NCBI RefSeq assembly: GCF_003008555.2
Contig: NZ_CP027665.1
Coordinates: 620,001 to 684,000 of the forward strand
DNA: 64,000 nucleotides
Direction: 5' to 3'
DNA from: Pukyongiella litopenaei
GTDB lineage: Bacteria; Pseudomonadota; Alphaproteobacteria; Rhodobacterales; Rhodobacteraceae
Below are positions 37,440 through 47,189 of the stretch, one piece after another (within the stretch, counting starts at the first letter, position 1; the number at the start of each line of letters is the position of its first letter). The position numbers and the translations under genes were made by a program. The notes beneath the pieces are model-generated. The model was not told where the DNA came from. It saw only the letters and a list, made by a program, of their open reading frames with translations, and ran no database searches.

Positions 37440-37655
37440 ATGGCTGCTCTTGATACCACTCGTACTGTTTACGTCTCGCACGGTCTGATCGGCCGTATCG
37501 GCGCAGCGCTTTCCGGAACCGTCGCCGCCGTCGTCGCATGGAACGACGCCCGCGTGACCCGCAAGGTGCTGCTCGCCCTGACCGACCGCCAGCTCGAAGA
37601 TATCGGCCTGGTGCGCGGCGATGTCGACCTGATCGCGCGCGTCCGCGACCTCTGA
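37440..37655 (+). CDS. DUF1127-family small protein
   Basis: The 71-residue protein ends in the DUF1127 signature: RKVLLALTDRQLEDIGLVRG, with an arginine-ending tail. The N-terminal half is an Ala/Val-rich amphipathic or hydrophobic stretch (RIGAALSGTVAAVVAWNDAR). DUF1127 proteins are stress-induced in alphaproteobacteria; a Rhodobacter sphaeroides member, CcaF1, acts on RNA turnover. CGGAGGAC just upstream fixes the ATG at 37440. A strong terminator follows, so it is a single-gene, probably abundant transcript. Confidence 0.88.
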   Translation: MAALDTTRTVYVSHGLIGRIGAALSGTVAAVVAWNDARVTRKVLLALTDRQLEDIGLVRGDVDLIARVRDL

Positions 37656-37685
37656 GCCGTCACGCCCCCGAAAGGGTGCGACCCG

Positions 37686-37718
37686 GGCCCGCCGCTGTCA
37701 TCCAGCGGCGGGCCTTTT
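37686..37718 (+). terminator. Strong intrinsic terminator after the DUF1127 gene
   Basis: GGCCCGCCGCTG (37686-37697) and CAGCGGCGGGCC (37703-37714) form a perfect 12-bp stem with a 5-nt loop, followed by TTTT. It also separates this gene from the convergent glp transporter operon. Confidence 0.9.
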
Positions 37719-37765
37719 CCTGCCGCAGCCTCGCGGCAGACGCCGGTCCGGCATCAAGGACCGGC

Positions 37766-38184
37766 TCAGACCTTCCAGAAACAGAACGCGGCCCAGCACA
37801 GCGCGATCGCCAGCGGCGCCCAGAGCGGCGTGCCGAAAAGGCCCAGCCAGGCCAGGAAGATATAGGCCGAGCCCAGCAACGTGATGAACAACCGGTCGCC
37901 GCGCGTGGTGGTCAGGCCCAACACCCCGTGGCGTTCATTGCCGCCGGGGCGGCGCAGTTCCAGCACGGCCATCAGCCCGATACAGGCAAAGATGAACAGG
38001 AAAAACGCGATGGTCGCCCGCGTCCAGGCCATCCAGAAACCGGGAAAGGCCGGTTCGGTCCACCATTTCGCCCAGGAAAACACCTCGTCCTGGGGCTTGC
38101 CCACATTGCCCCAGCCGGCCTGCTGCGCCAGCACGGCACCGGGGATCGCCAGCGCCAGCAGCGCGAGGAACCACAGACGCCGCA

Positions 38185-38185
<1 letters not shown>
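37766..38185 (-). CDS. glpU: Small membrane protein of the glycerol ABC transporter operon (DUF2160, GlpU-like)
   Basis: The 139-residue protein has a signal-like first helix (RLWFLALLALAIPGAVLAQQ) and three further hydrophobic segments (about 50-75, 100-118, 122-138). It resembles the small protein encoded with Rhizobium glycerol ABC transporters (glpSTPQUV), whose function is unknown. Its ATG shares one base with the glpQ stop (TGATG), so it is translationally coupled and is the last gene of the operon. The longer open frame upstream overlaps glpQ and is rejected. Confidence 0.8.
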
Positions 38186-38978
<793 letters not shown>

Positions 38979-38982
<4 letters not shown>

Positions 38983-39839
38983 TGTTCGTCCTTCGTCATG
39001 ATCGTGTAGAACAGCCAGCTCACCAGCAGGGTAAAGGCAAAGTAGATCAGCGACATCGCCGCCGCGTTGCCCAGGTCGAACTGCCCCAGCGCCACCTTCA
39101 CCAGGTCGATGGACAGCAGCGTGGTCGAATTGCCCGGCCCACCCCCGGTCAGCACGAAGGGTTCGGTGTAGATGTTGAAACTGTCCATGAACCGCAGCAG
39201 CACCGCGATGGTCAGCACCCGCTTCATCTTGGGCAGCTGGATGTAGCGGAACACCGCCCAGTTCGACGCGCCGTCGATCTTGGCGGCCTGGTAATAGGCT
39301 TCGGGGATCGAGATCAGCCCGGCATAGGCCAGCAGCACCACCAGCGAGGTCCAGTGCCAGACATCCATCACGATCACCGTGATCCAGGCCGCCACCGGGC
39401 TCTGGGTCATGTTGTAGTCGATGCCGACCACGTTGTTCAGGAAATACCCCAGCAGGCCGATATCCGGCAGGGTAAAGATGTTCCACATCGCGCCGACCAC
39501 GTTCCACGGGATCAGCAGCGGCAGCGCCATCAGCACCAGGCAGACCGATACCCAAAACCCCTTGCGCGGCATCGCCAGCGCGATGGCCACGCCCAGCGGG
39601 ATCTCGATCGCCAGGATGGTGGCGGTGAACAGCACCTGCCGGCCCAGCGCCGCGTGAAAGCGTTCGGACCGCAGGACATCCTGGAACCAGCCGACCCCGT
39701 GCCAGAAGAACAGGTTGTCGCCGAAGGTTTCCTGCAACGAATAGTTCACCACCGTCATCAGCGGCACCAGCGCGTTGAACGCCACCAGCACCAGCACCGG
39801 CAGCACGAACAGCCAGCCGCGTTGGTTTTCCGTCTTCAT
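38979..39839 (-). CDS. glpP: Glycerol ABC transporter permease GlpP
   Basis: The 286-residue MalF-like permease has six predicted helices and the EAA-type loop (SIPEAYYQAAKIDGASNWAVFR). Its start codon at 39839 is the last of four ATGs spaced 17 bp apart by a tandem repeat, each inside an ATGA overlap (see 39836-39890). The stop overlaps glpQ in ATGA. Works with GlpQ and the two ATPases. Confidence 0.88.
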
Positions 39840-39899
39840 CGCGCCACCCTCGTCATCGTGCCACCGCCCTCATCGCGCCACCCCCGTCATCGCGTTACC
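39836..39899 (-). repeat. 17-bp tandem repeats forming three ATGA-linked minicistrons
   Basis: Plus-strand units ATCGCGCCACCCTCGTC, ATCGTGCCACCGCCCTC and ATCGCGCCACCCCCGTC (39838-39888) are tandem, with a decayed start of a fourth. On the minus strand they encode MTGVAR (39870-39890), MRAVAR (39853-39873) and MTRVAR (39836-39856). glpT ends in ATGA with the first; each minicistron ends in ATGA with the next; the last ends in ATGA with glpP. Each unit also carries a G-rich RBS-like stretch such as GAGGGTGG. The geometry is seen; translation is inferred. Confidence 0.85.
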
Positions 39900-40952
39900 T
39901 CGGTCGCGATCCATCCATCCGCATAGACCCGGGTCTGCGCCGGGTCGAAGGCCAGGTGGACCCGCGCCCCCTGCGCGGGCGCCGGCCCATCGGTAACCGC
40001 GTTGATCACCCGGTCGCCCACATGCGCCTCGACCACCATGTGCCGGCCCAGGTCCGCGGCCTTGTGGACCACCGCCGGGATGCCGTCATCGGCCAGGCGC
40101 ACATGTTCGGGACGCACGCCGATCTCGGTCAGCGCCCCGGTGCGGGTGACAGGGCCTTCCAGCGCCACGGCATGGCCCTCGAACCGGGCGCCGCCCCCCG
40201 TCACCTCGCAGGGCAGGATGTTCATGCCCGGCGATCCGATGAAATGGCCGACAAACGTGTGCTGCGGCCGCTCGAACAGTTCGACCGGTGTGCCGATCTG
40301 CACGATCACCCCGTCCTGCATCACCACCACCTGGTCGGCAAAGGTCAGCGCCTCGGTCTGGTCATGGGTGACATAGATCATCGTCACCGCGATCTTCTGG
40401 TGCAGTTCCTTGAGCTTGGAGCGCAGTTTCCATTTCAGCGCCGGGTCGATCACGGTCAGCGGTTCGTCGAACATGATCACGTTCACGTCGTCGCGCACCA
40501 GCCCGCGCCCCATCGAGATCTTCTGCTTGCTGTCGGGGGTCAGGTTGGCGGCGCGGATCTGCAACTGGCCGTCCAGTTCCAGCATGGTCGCGATCTCGCG
40601 GACACGGGCATCGACCCGCGCCGCGTCGACGCCCCGGTTGCGCAGCGGAAAGGCCAGGTTGTCATAGACGCTCATGGTGTCGTAGATCACCGGGAACTGG
40701 AACACCTGCGCGATGTTGCGCTGGTCCGGCGGCAACCCGGTCACGTCGCGGCCATCGAACAGCACCCGCCCCTCGGACGGGGTCAGCAGCCCCGAGATGA
40801 TGTTCAACAGGGTGGATTTTCCGCAGCCTGACGGCCCCAGCAGCGCATAGGCCCCGCCATCGGTCCAATCGAGGTCGATTTCCTTGAGCGCATAATCCTG
40901 CGCTCCCGCCGGGTTCGGCAGGTAGCTGTGCCGCAGCTTTTCCAGCGTGATC

Positions 40953-40960
<8 letters not shown>
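39887..40960 (-). CDS. glpT: Glycerol ABC transporter ATPase GlpT (degenerate signature motif)
   Basis: The 357-residue MalK-type ATPase has an intact Walker A (GPSGCGKS, 42-49), Walker B (VIMFDEP, 161-167) and switch histidine (VTHDQTEA, His199), followed by a C-terminal TOBE/regulatory domain. Where LSGGQ is expected it reads LTPDSKQKISMGRG (140 onward), so the ABC signature is lost. It pairs with GlpS, whose defects are complementary. The ATG at 40960 follows AGGGGGGCG and lies 8 bp inside glpS. Stop overlaps the first minicistron before glpP. Confidence 0.9.
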
Positions 40961-42032
<1,072 letters not shown>

Positions 42033-42133
42033 CGTTGTTCCTTGGTCCCGGGGCCTGCGCCCGGCTGCCGTTTGTCGGTGCGACCGGGGCGCGCGCAAAG
42101 GCGCCCCGGTGCGGTGTCATCTGATCGGCGGGA

Positions 42134-43873
42134 TCAGTTCTCGGCCCAGCGGGCGACCAGCTCGTCATAGTTGACGGTGACGCCCTGCGGTTTCTCGTTG
42201 TCGAGCTTGGCCTTGGGGGCGCCCGGCTTGGACAGCCATTCCGCCGGATCGCTTTCCGGATTCAGGCGCGGACCGCAACCGCCATAGACATTGGCCTGTT
42301 CGTCGGCGGCCTGCATCCGGCCCATCACGGTGTCCATTTCCTGCGCGAGACGGTCCATCGCCTCTTGCGGGGTGAACGCACCCGAGTTCACGTCGCCGAT
42401 CTGCTGCCACCAGATCTGCGCCAGCTTGGGATAGTCCGGCACGTTGATGCCGGTGGGCGACCACGCCACCCGGTCGGGCGAGCGGTAGAATTCCACCAGG
42501 CCGCCCAGTTTCGGCGCGCGTTCGGTGAAGCTCTCGTGGCGCACGGTGCTGTCGCGGGCAAAGGTCAGGCCGACATGGCTCTTCTTGGTGTCCACCGTCT
42601 TGGAGGTGACGAACTGGGCATAGAGCCAGGCCGCCTGCGCCCGGTCGGACGGGGTGGATTTCAGGAAGGTCCAGGACCCCACATCCTGATAGCCGACCTT
42701 CTGGCCCTCTTCCCAATAGGGGCCGTGCGGGCTGGGCGCCATGCGCCACAGCGGATTGCCATCGTCATCCACGGTGTTGTTGCCCGCGGATTTCGGCGCC
42801 ACCATGTCGGCGGTAAAGGCCGTGTACCAGAAGATTTGCTGTGCCACGTTGCCCTGGCTCAACGCCGGCAATGACTGGTAGAAGTCATAGCTGGCCGCAC
42901 CGGGAGGGGCATATTTACGCAGCCATTCATCCCATTTGCGGATCGCGTAGACCGCTGCCGGGCCATTGGCCGCCCCGCCGCGCGATACTGACGCGCCGAC
43001 CGGGTTGCAGGTGCCGGCCTCCATGCGGATACCCCATTCATCCACCGGAACGCCGTTGGGTTCTCCCTTGTCGCCCGCGCCAGCCATCGACAGCCAGGCA
43101 TCGGTCATGCGCCAGCCGAGGTCGGGCGCACGCTTGCCATAGTCCATGTGGCCGTAGATCGTGGTGCCGTCGACTTCCTTCACGTCCTCGCTGAAGAATT
43201 CCGCGATGTCCTCATAGGCCGACCAGTTCACCGGCACGCCGAGGTCATAGCCGTATTTCTCCTTGAAGGCGGTCTTCAGGTCCTCGCGGTCGAACCAGTC
43301 CTTGCGGAACCAGTAGAGGTTGGCGAATTGCTGGTCCGGCAGCTGATAGAGGTTGCCATCGGGACCGGTGGTGAACTGGATCCCCATGAAATCGTCCAGA
43401 TCCAGCGTCGGCGAGGTCGTCGCCGCCCAGTCGCCCGCCATCTGTTCGGTCAGGTTGTAGGCCAGTTGCAGCCGCGAATGGGTGCCGATCAGGTCGCTGT
43501 CGTTGACATAACCGTCATAGAGGTTCCGCTTGGTCTGCATCTGGGTCTGCACCGCCTGCACCACCTCGCCCTCGCCGAGGATCTGGTGATTGACCTTGAT
43601 GCCGGTGATCTCCTCGAACGCCTTGGTCAGCGTTTCGGATTCGTAGCCATGCGTCGGGATGCCTTCCGACAGCACGTTGATTTCCATCCCGGCAAAAGGC
43701 TTGGCGGCGTCGATGAACCACTTCATTTCCGCCAGCTGCTCGTCCTTGCCGAGCACCGACGGCTGGAATTCCTCGTCGATCCATTTCTGTGCCGCCGCCT
43801 CGTCGGCGCTCGCGGCATTCGTGACCGCGATCACGGCAGATGCCGCAACGGCGGAGAGTAGAAGCCTTCGCAT
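42134..43873 (-). CDS. glpV: Glycerol ABC transporter substrate-binding protein GlpV
   Basis: The 579-residue periplasmic binding protein has a signal peptide (LLLSAVAASAVIAVTNAASA) and a large two-lobe family-1 extracellular binding fold. It is longer than most sugar-binding proteins, as in other glycerol/alditol-type members. Aromatic-rich stretches (FANLYWFRKDWFD, IFWYTAFTADMV) could form the site. It is the first gene of the minus-strand operon, directly divergent from glpR, so its promoter should be under GlpR control. A 101-bp gap separates it from glpS. Confidence 0.88.
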   Translation of the reverse strand: MRRLLLSAVAASAVIAVTNAASADEAAAQKWIDEEFQPSVLGKDEQLAEMKWFIDAAKPFAGMEINVLSEGIPTHGYESETLTKAFEEITGIKVNHQILGEGEVVQAVQTQMQTKRNLYDGYVNDSDLIGTHSRLQLAYNLTEQMAGDWAATTSPTLDLDDFMGIQFTTGPDGNLYQLPDQQFANLYWFRKDWFDREDLKTAFKEKYGYDLGVPVNWSAYEDIAEFFSEDVKEVDGTTIYGHMDYGKRAPDLGWRMTDAWLSMAGAGDKGEPNGVPVDEWGIRMEAGTCNPVGASVSRGGAANGPAAVYAIRKWDEWLRKYAPPGAASYDFYQSLPALSQGNVAQQIFWYTAFTADMVAPKSAGNNTVDDDGNPLWRMAPSPHGPYWEEGQKVGYQDVGSWTFLKSTPSDRAQAAWLYAQFVTSKTVDTKKSHVGLTFARDSTVRHESFTERAPKLGGLVEFYRSPDRVAWSPTGINVPDYPKLAQIWWQQIGDVNSGAFTPQEAMDRLAQEMDTVMGRMQAADEQANVYGGCGPRLNPESDPAEWLSKPGAPKAKLDNEKPQGVTVNYDELVARWAEN

Positions 43874-43892
43874 TTGATCCTCCCTGTGTTTC

Positions 43893-43959
43893 GCTTTTCC
43901 TTGGAAAAGAGCGCCTGCATCGTCATTCGAAAGAAAATGAAAGTCAAAAGAAAATTTTC
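43893..43959. promoter_or_regulatory. Candidate GlpR operator region between glpV and glpR
   Basis: The 175-bp divergent spacer is AT-rich against its surroundings. It holds an inverted repeat CTTTTCC-TT-GGAAAAG (43894-43909), two direct copies of AAAGAAAAT 17 bp apart (43930 and 43947), and the palindrome GAAAATTTTC (43950-43959). DeoR-family regulators often bind several A/T-rich repeats. Which of these are real sites is unknown. Confidence 0.45.
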
Positions 43960-44048
43960 AGTGGCGAATTTCACCGCATCGACTACATTGCAGGTTACCC
44001 CGCATGGCCGGGGCAACCGGGACCAAACGATTGGGAGGAGCGGAACAG

Positions 44049-44825
44049 GTGGGCGTTCACGGCCGTCAGGAGGCGATTCTGGAGCTGCTTCGCAGGCACG
44101 AACGCGTCGACGTGGACGAGTTGTCATCGCGTTTCGACGTGACCACCCAGACCATACGCAGCGACCTGCGCGACCTGGCCGATCGCGGGTTGCTGGCCCG
44201 CACCCATGGCGGCGCCCGTCACATCGACACGGTCGCCAATCGCGACTATGCAGAGCGGCGCCGGCAGAATGCCCGCAACAAGGATGCGATCGCGCGGCTT
44301 GCCGCCTCGCTGATCCCGGACGCCTGTTCGCTCACGCTCAATATCGGCACCACCACCGAACAGGTCGCCCGTGCGCTGGCCGGCCACAAGGATCTGGTGG
44401 TGCTGTCCAACAACATCAACATCATCACCACCCTGATCGGGTGCAACCCGCGCGAGCTGGTGCTGGTGGGCGGCGCCGTCCGGCTGAGCGACGGCGCCAT
44501 CGTGGGCGAGGATGCGGTCGAGTTCATTTCCCGCTACAAGGTGGATTACGCGGTGATCGGCGCCTCGGCGCTGGATGCCGACGGCGCGGTGCTGGACTAT
44601 GATTCGCGCGAGGTCTCGGTGGCGCGCGCGATCCTGCGCAACTCGCGCACCAGCATCCTGGCCTGCGACCGGTCGAAATTCGACCAGTCGGCACAGGTGC
44701 GCATCTGCGATGTCGGCGAGCTGGACTATGTCGTGACCGACGCCCCGCCGCCGCCCGAATTCTGCGCGGCGGCGAAACGGGCGGGCACCGAAATCCTGAT
44801 CGCGGAGCACGGCCATGACAGCTGA
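44049..44825 (+). CDS. glpR: DeoR-family repressor of glycerol catabolism GlpR
   Basis: The 258-residue protein has a DeoR helix-turn-helix (about 18-52, VDELSSRFDVTTQTIRSDLR then GLLARTHGGA) and a sugar-phosphate sensing domain (NIGTTTEQVARALAG, LSNNINIITTL, GASALDADGAVLDYD) expected to bind glycerol-3-phosphate. The GTG at 44049 is chosen because GGGAGGAG ends eight bases before it; the open frame runs to an upstream ATG with no RBS. It overlaps glpD by 11 bp and is divergent from glpV. Confidence 0.9.
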   Translation: MGVHGRQEAILELLRRHERVDVDELSSRFDVTTQTIRSDLRDLADRGLLARTHGGARHIDTVANRDYAERRRQNARNKDAIARLAASLIPDACSLTLNIGTTTEQVARALAGHKDLVVLSNNINIITTLIGCNPRELVLVGGAVRLSDGAIVGEDAVEFISRYKVDYAVIGASALDADGAVLDYDSREVSVARAILRNSRTSILACDRSKFDQSAQVRICDVGELDYVVTDAPPPPEFCAAAKRAGTEILIAEHGHDS

Positions 44826-46416
44826 TCGCGGCGGCGACGCGCCTTTCGACCTGTTCGTGATCGGGGGCGGGATCAACGGCTGCGGCATCGCCCGCGACGC
44901 GGCCGGGCGCGGGTTGACGGTGGCGCTGGCCGAGATGGACGATCTTGCCTCGGCCACCTCGTCGGCCTCGACCAAGCTGTTCCACGGCGGGCTGCGATAC
45001 CTGGAGTATTTCGAGTTCCGGCTGGTCCGCGAGGCGCTGATCGAACGCGAGGTATTGCTGCGGGCAATGCCGCATATAGCGTGGCCGATGCGGTTCGTGC
45101 TGCCCTATCACGCGGATATGCGGTTCGAGAACGACACCCCCACGTCGCGGCTGCTGTCGCTGGTGATGCCCTGGATGAAGGGGCGCCGCCCGGCCTGGCT
45201 GATCCGGTTGGGCCTGTTTCTCTACGATCACCTGGGCGGGCGCGAGATCCTGCCCGGCACCGCCACGCTGGACCTGACCCGCGACCCGGCGGGACGGGCG
45301 CTGAACCCGAAATTCCGCAAGGCCTATGAATATTCCGATTGCTGGGTGCAGGATTCGCGGCTGGTGGTGCTGAATGCCCGCGATGCCGCCGCGCGCGGCG
45401 CCCGGATCATGACCCGGACCCGGGTGCTGTCGGCGCGGCGCGAGGACGGGCTGTGGTCGGTCACGATGAAAGACACGCGCGACGGGCGGGAAACCACCGT
45501 CACCGCCCGCGCGCTGGTCAACGCGGGCGGGCCATGGGTCAGCGACATCATCCGCGACACCGCGCATGTATCGACGCCCGACCGGATCCGGCTGGTGCGC
45601 GGCAGCCATATCGTGACCCGCAGGCTCTACGATCACGACCGGTGCTATTTCTTCCAGGGCACGGACGGGCGGATCATCTTCGCGATCCCCTACGAGGACG
45701 ACTTCACCCTGATCGGCACCACGGATGCCGAACATGAGGCCGCCGACAGCCCGCCGGTCTGCACCGGGGCCGAGCGCCGCTATCTGCTCGACTTCGCGTC
45801 GGAATATTTCCTCACGCCGGTGACCGAGGCGGATGTGGTCTGGTCCTATTCCGGGGTGCGGCCGCTCTATGACGATGGCGCGTCCTCGGCGACGGCGGCC
45901 ACGCGCGACTATGTGCTGCGCATGAACGAGGACGGCGGCGCCCCGCTGCTGAACGTGTTCGGCGGCAAGATCACCACCTATCGCAAGCTGGCCGAATCGG
46001 CTCTGGCCCGGCTCGCCCCGCATTTCCCGCAGGCGCGGGGCAACTGGACCGCGGGCGTGCCGCTGCCGGGCGGCGATTTCGACGTCGCTGGCGCGCCCGC
46101 GCTGGCGGCGGCGCTCTGTGCCGATTACCCGTTTCTCGATCACGCGCAGGCCCGGCGCCTGGTGCACACCTACGGCACCGAATCGCGTGACCTGCTGGGC
46201 GATGCCGCATCGGCCGACGACCTGGGCGCGGCGTTCGGGGCCGGCATCACCGCGCGCGAACTGGACTGGGCGATGGATCACGAATGGGTGCGGACGGCCG
46301 AGGATTTCGTCTGGCGCCGGACCCGGCTGGGTCTGAAACTGACCGCAGACCAGATCGCCGCCATCGAGGCGCATATCGAGGCCCGCGCCAAACTGACGGC
46401 GCTCGACCCTGCCTGA
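44815..46416 (+). CDS. glpD: Aerobic glycerol-3-phosphate dehydrogenase
   Basis: The 533-residue FAD enzyme oxidises glycerol-3-phosphate to dihydroxyacetone phosphate at the membrane and feeds electrons to quinone. The FAD-binding start is FVIGGGINGCGIARDAAGRG (about 14-33), followed by LASATSSASTKLFHGGLRYL. Later blocks include NVFGGKITTYRKLAESAL and a C-terminal GlpO-like domain. It overlaps glpR by 11 bp, so repressor and enzyme are co-translated. No glycerol kinase gene is near. Confidence 0.95.
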   Translation: MTADRGGDAPFDLFVIGGGINGCGIARDAAGRGLTVALAEMDDLASATSSASTKLFHGGLRYLEYFEFRLVREALIEREVLLRAMPHIAWPMRFVLPYHADMRFENDTPTSRLLSLVMPWMKGRRPAWLIRLGLFLYDHLGGREILPGTATLDLTRDPAGRALNPKFRKAYEYSDCWVQDSRLVVLNARDAAARGARIMTRTRVLSARREDGLWSVTMKDTRDGRETTVTARALVNAGGPWVSDIIRDTAHVSTPDRIRLVRGSHIVTRRLYDHDRCYFFQGTDGRIIFAIPYEDDFTLIGTTDAEHEAADSPPVCTGAERRYLLDFASEYFLTPVTEADVVWSYSGVRPLYDDGASSATAATRDYVLRMNEDGGAPLLNVFGGKITTYRKLAESALARLAPHFPQARGNWTAGVPLPGGDFDVAGAPALAAALCADYPFLDHAQARRLVHTYGTESRDLLGDAASADDLGAAFGAGITARELDWAMDHEWVRTAEDFVWRRTRLGLKLTADQIAAIEAHIEARAKLTALDPA

Positions 46417-46474
46417 GCGGCCCTTGCCAATATCGAACGCACGGGTCTAGCCTTCGGCGGACGGAGGCGGACCG

Positions 46475-47182
46475 ATGACCACCAACACCTATACCACCCG
46501 CGGGCTGCGCAAGATCTACGGCGAAGGCCCGGCGGCGGTGCACGCGCTGCGCGGCGTCGATCTCGAAATCCCCGAGGGTGAAATCGTGCTGCTGCTGGGG
46601 CCGTCGGGCAGCGGCAAATCGACCCTGCTCAACATCATCGGCGGGCTGGACCGGGCAACCGAGGGAACGGTGCTGTTCCGCGACCGCGACCTGAGCGCGA
46701 TGACCGACCGGGAGCTGACCCGGTATCGGCGCGACCATGTCGGGTTCGTGTTCCAGTTTTACAACCTGATGCCCAGCCTGACCGCGCATGAAAACGTGGA
46801 ACTGGTGACCGAGATCGCCGACAGCCCGATGGACCCGGACGAGGCGCTGGCGCTGGTGGGGCTGGCGGACCGGGCCGATCATTTTCCCGCCCAGCTCTCC
46901 GGCGGCGAACAGCAGCGCGTGGCCATCGCCCGCGCGGTGGCCAAACAGCCCGACGTACTGTTCTGCGACGAACCCACCGGCGCATTGGACAGCGCCACCG
47001 GCCGGTCGGTGCTGAACGTGCTGAAGGACGTGAACGAACAGCTCGGGTCCACCGTTCTGATCGTCACCCATGCCGCCGCCCAGGCGGCAATGGCGGACCG
47101 GGTGATCCGGTTCAGCGACGGCGCGGTACACGAGGTGACCGTCAACGCCGACAAACTGACGCCGGAAGAGATCAGCTGGTAA
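46475..47182 (+). CDS. ABC transporter ATPase (MacB/LolD type)
   Basis: The 235-residue ATPase has Walker [10 protein letters not shown] (42-50), signature LSGGEQQR (141-148), Walker [13 protein letters not shown] and switch-His THAAAQAA. The sequence [18 protein letters not shown] and the short length are typical of the MacB/LolD/FtsE class that pairs with FtsX-like permeases. It lies 7 bp before such a permease, which is followed by an HlyD-like adaptor. The substrate is unknown; mechanotransmission or export of lipid or a hydrophobic compound is the usual function. Confidence 0.9.
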   Translation: MTTNTYTTRGLRKIYGEGPAAVHALRGVDLEIPEGEIVLLLGPSGSGKSTLLNIIGGLDRATEGTVLFRDRDLSAMTDRELTRYRRDHVGFVFQFYNLMPSLTAHENVELVTEIADSPMDPDEALALVGLADRADHFPAQLSGGEQQRVAIARAVAKQPDVLFCDEPTGALDSATGRSVLNVLKDVNEQLGSTVLIVTHAAAQAAMADRVIRFSDGAVHEVTVNADKLTPEEISW

Positions 47183-47189
47183 CGCAGGC

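Noticed and set aside
38983-39555. Long upstream extension of glpQ through glpP
   Set aside because: It lies antiphase inside glpP; the ATG at 38982 overlaps the glpP stop in ATGA and gives a normal permease.
44004-44048. Earlier ATG start for glpR
   Set aside because: It lacks an RBS, whereas the GTG at 44049 follows GGGAGGAG at proper spacing and yields a normal DeoR N-terminus.
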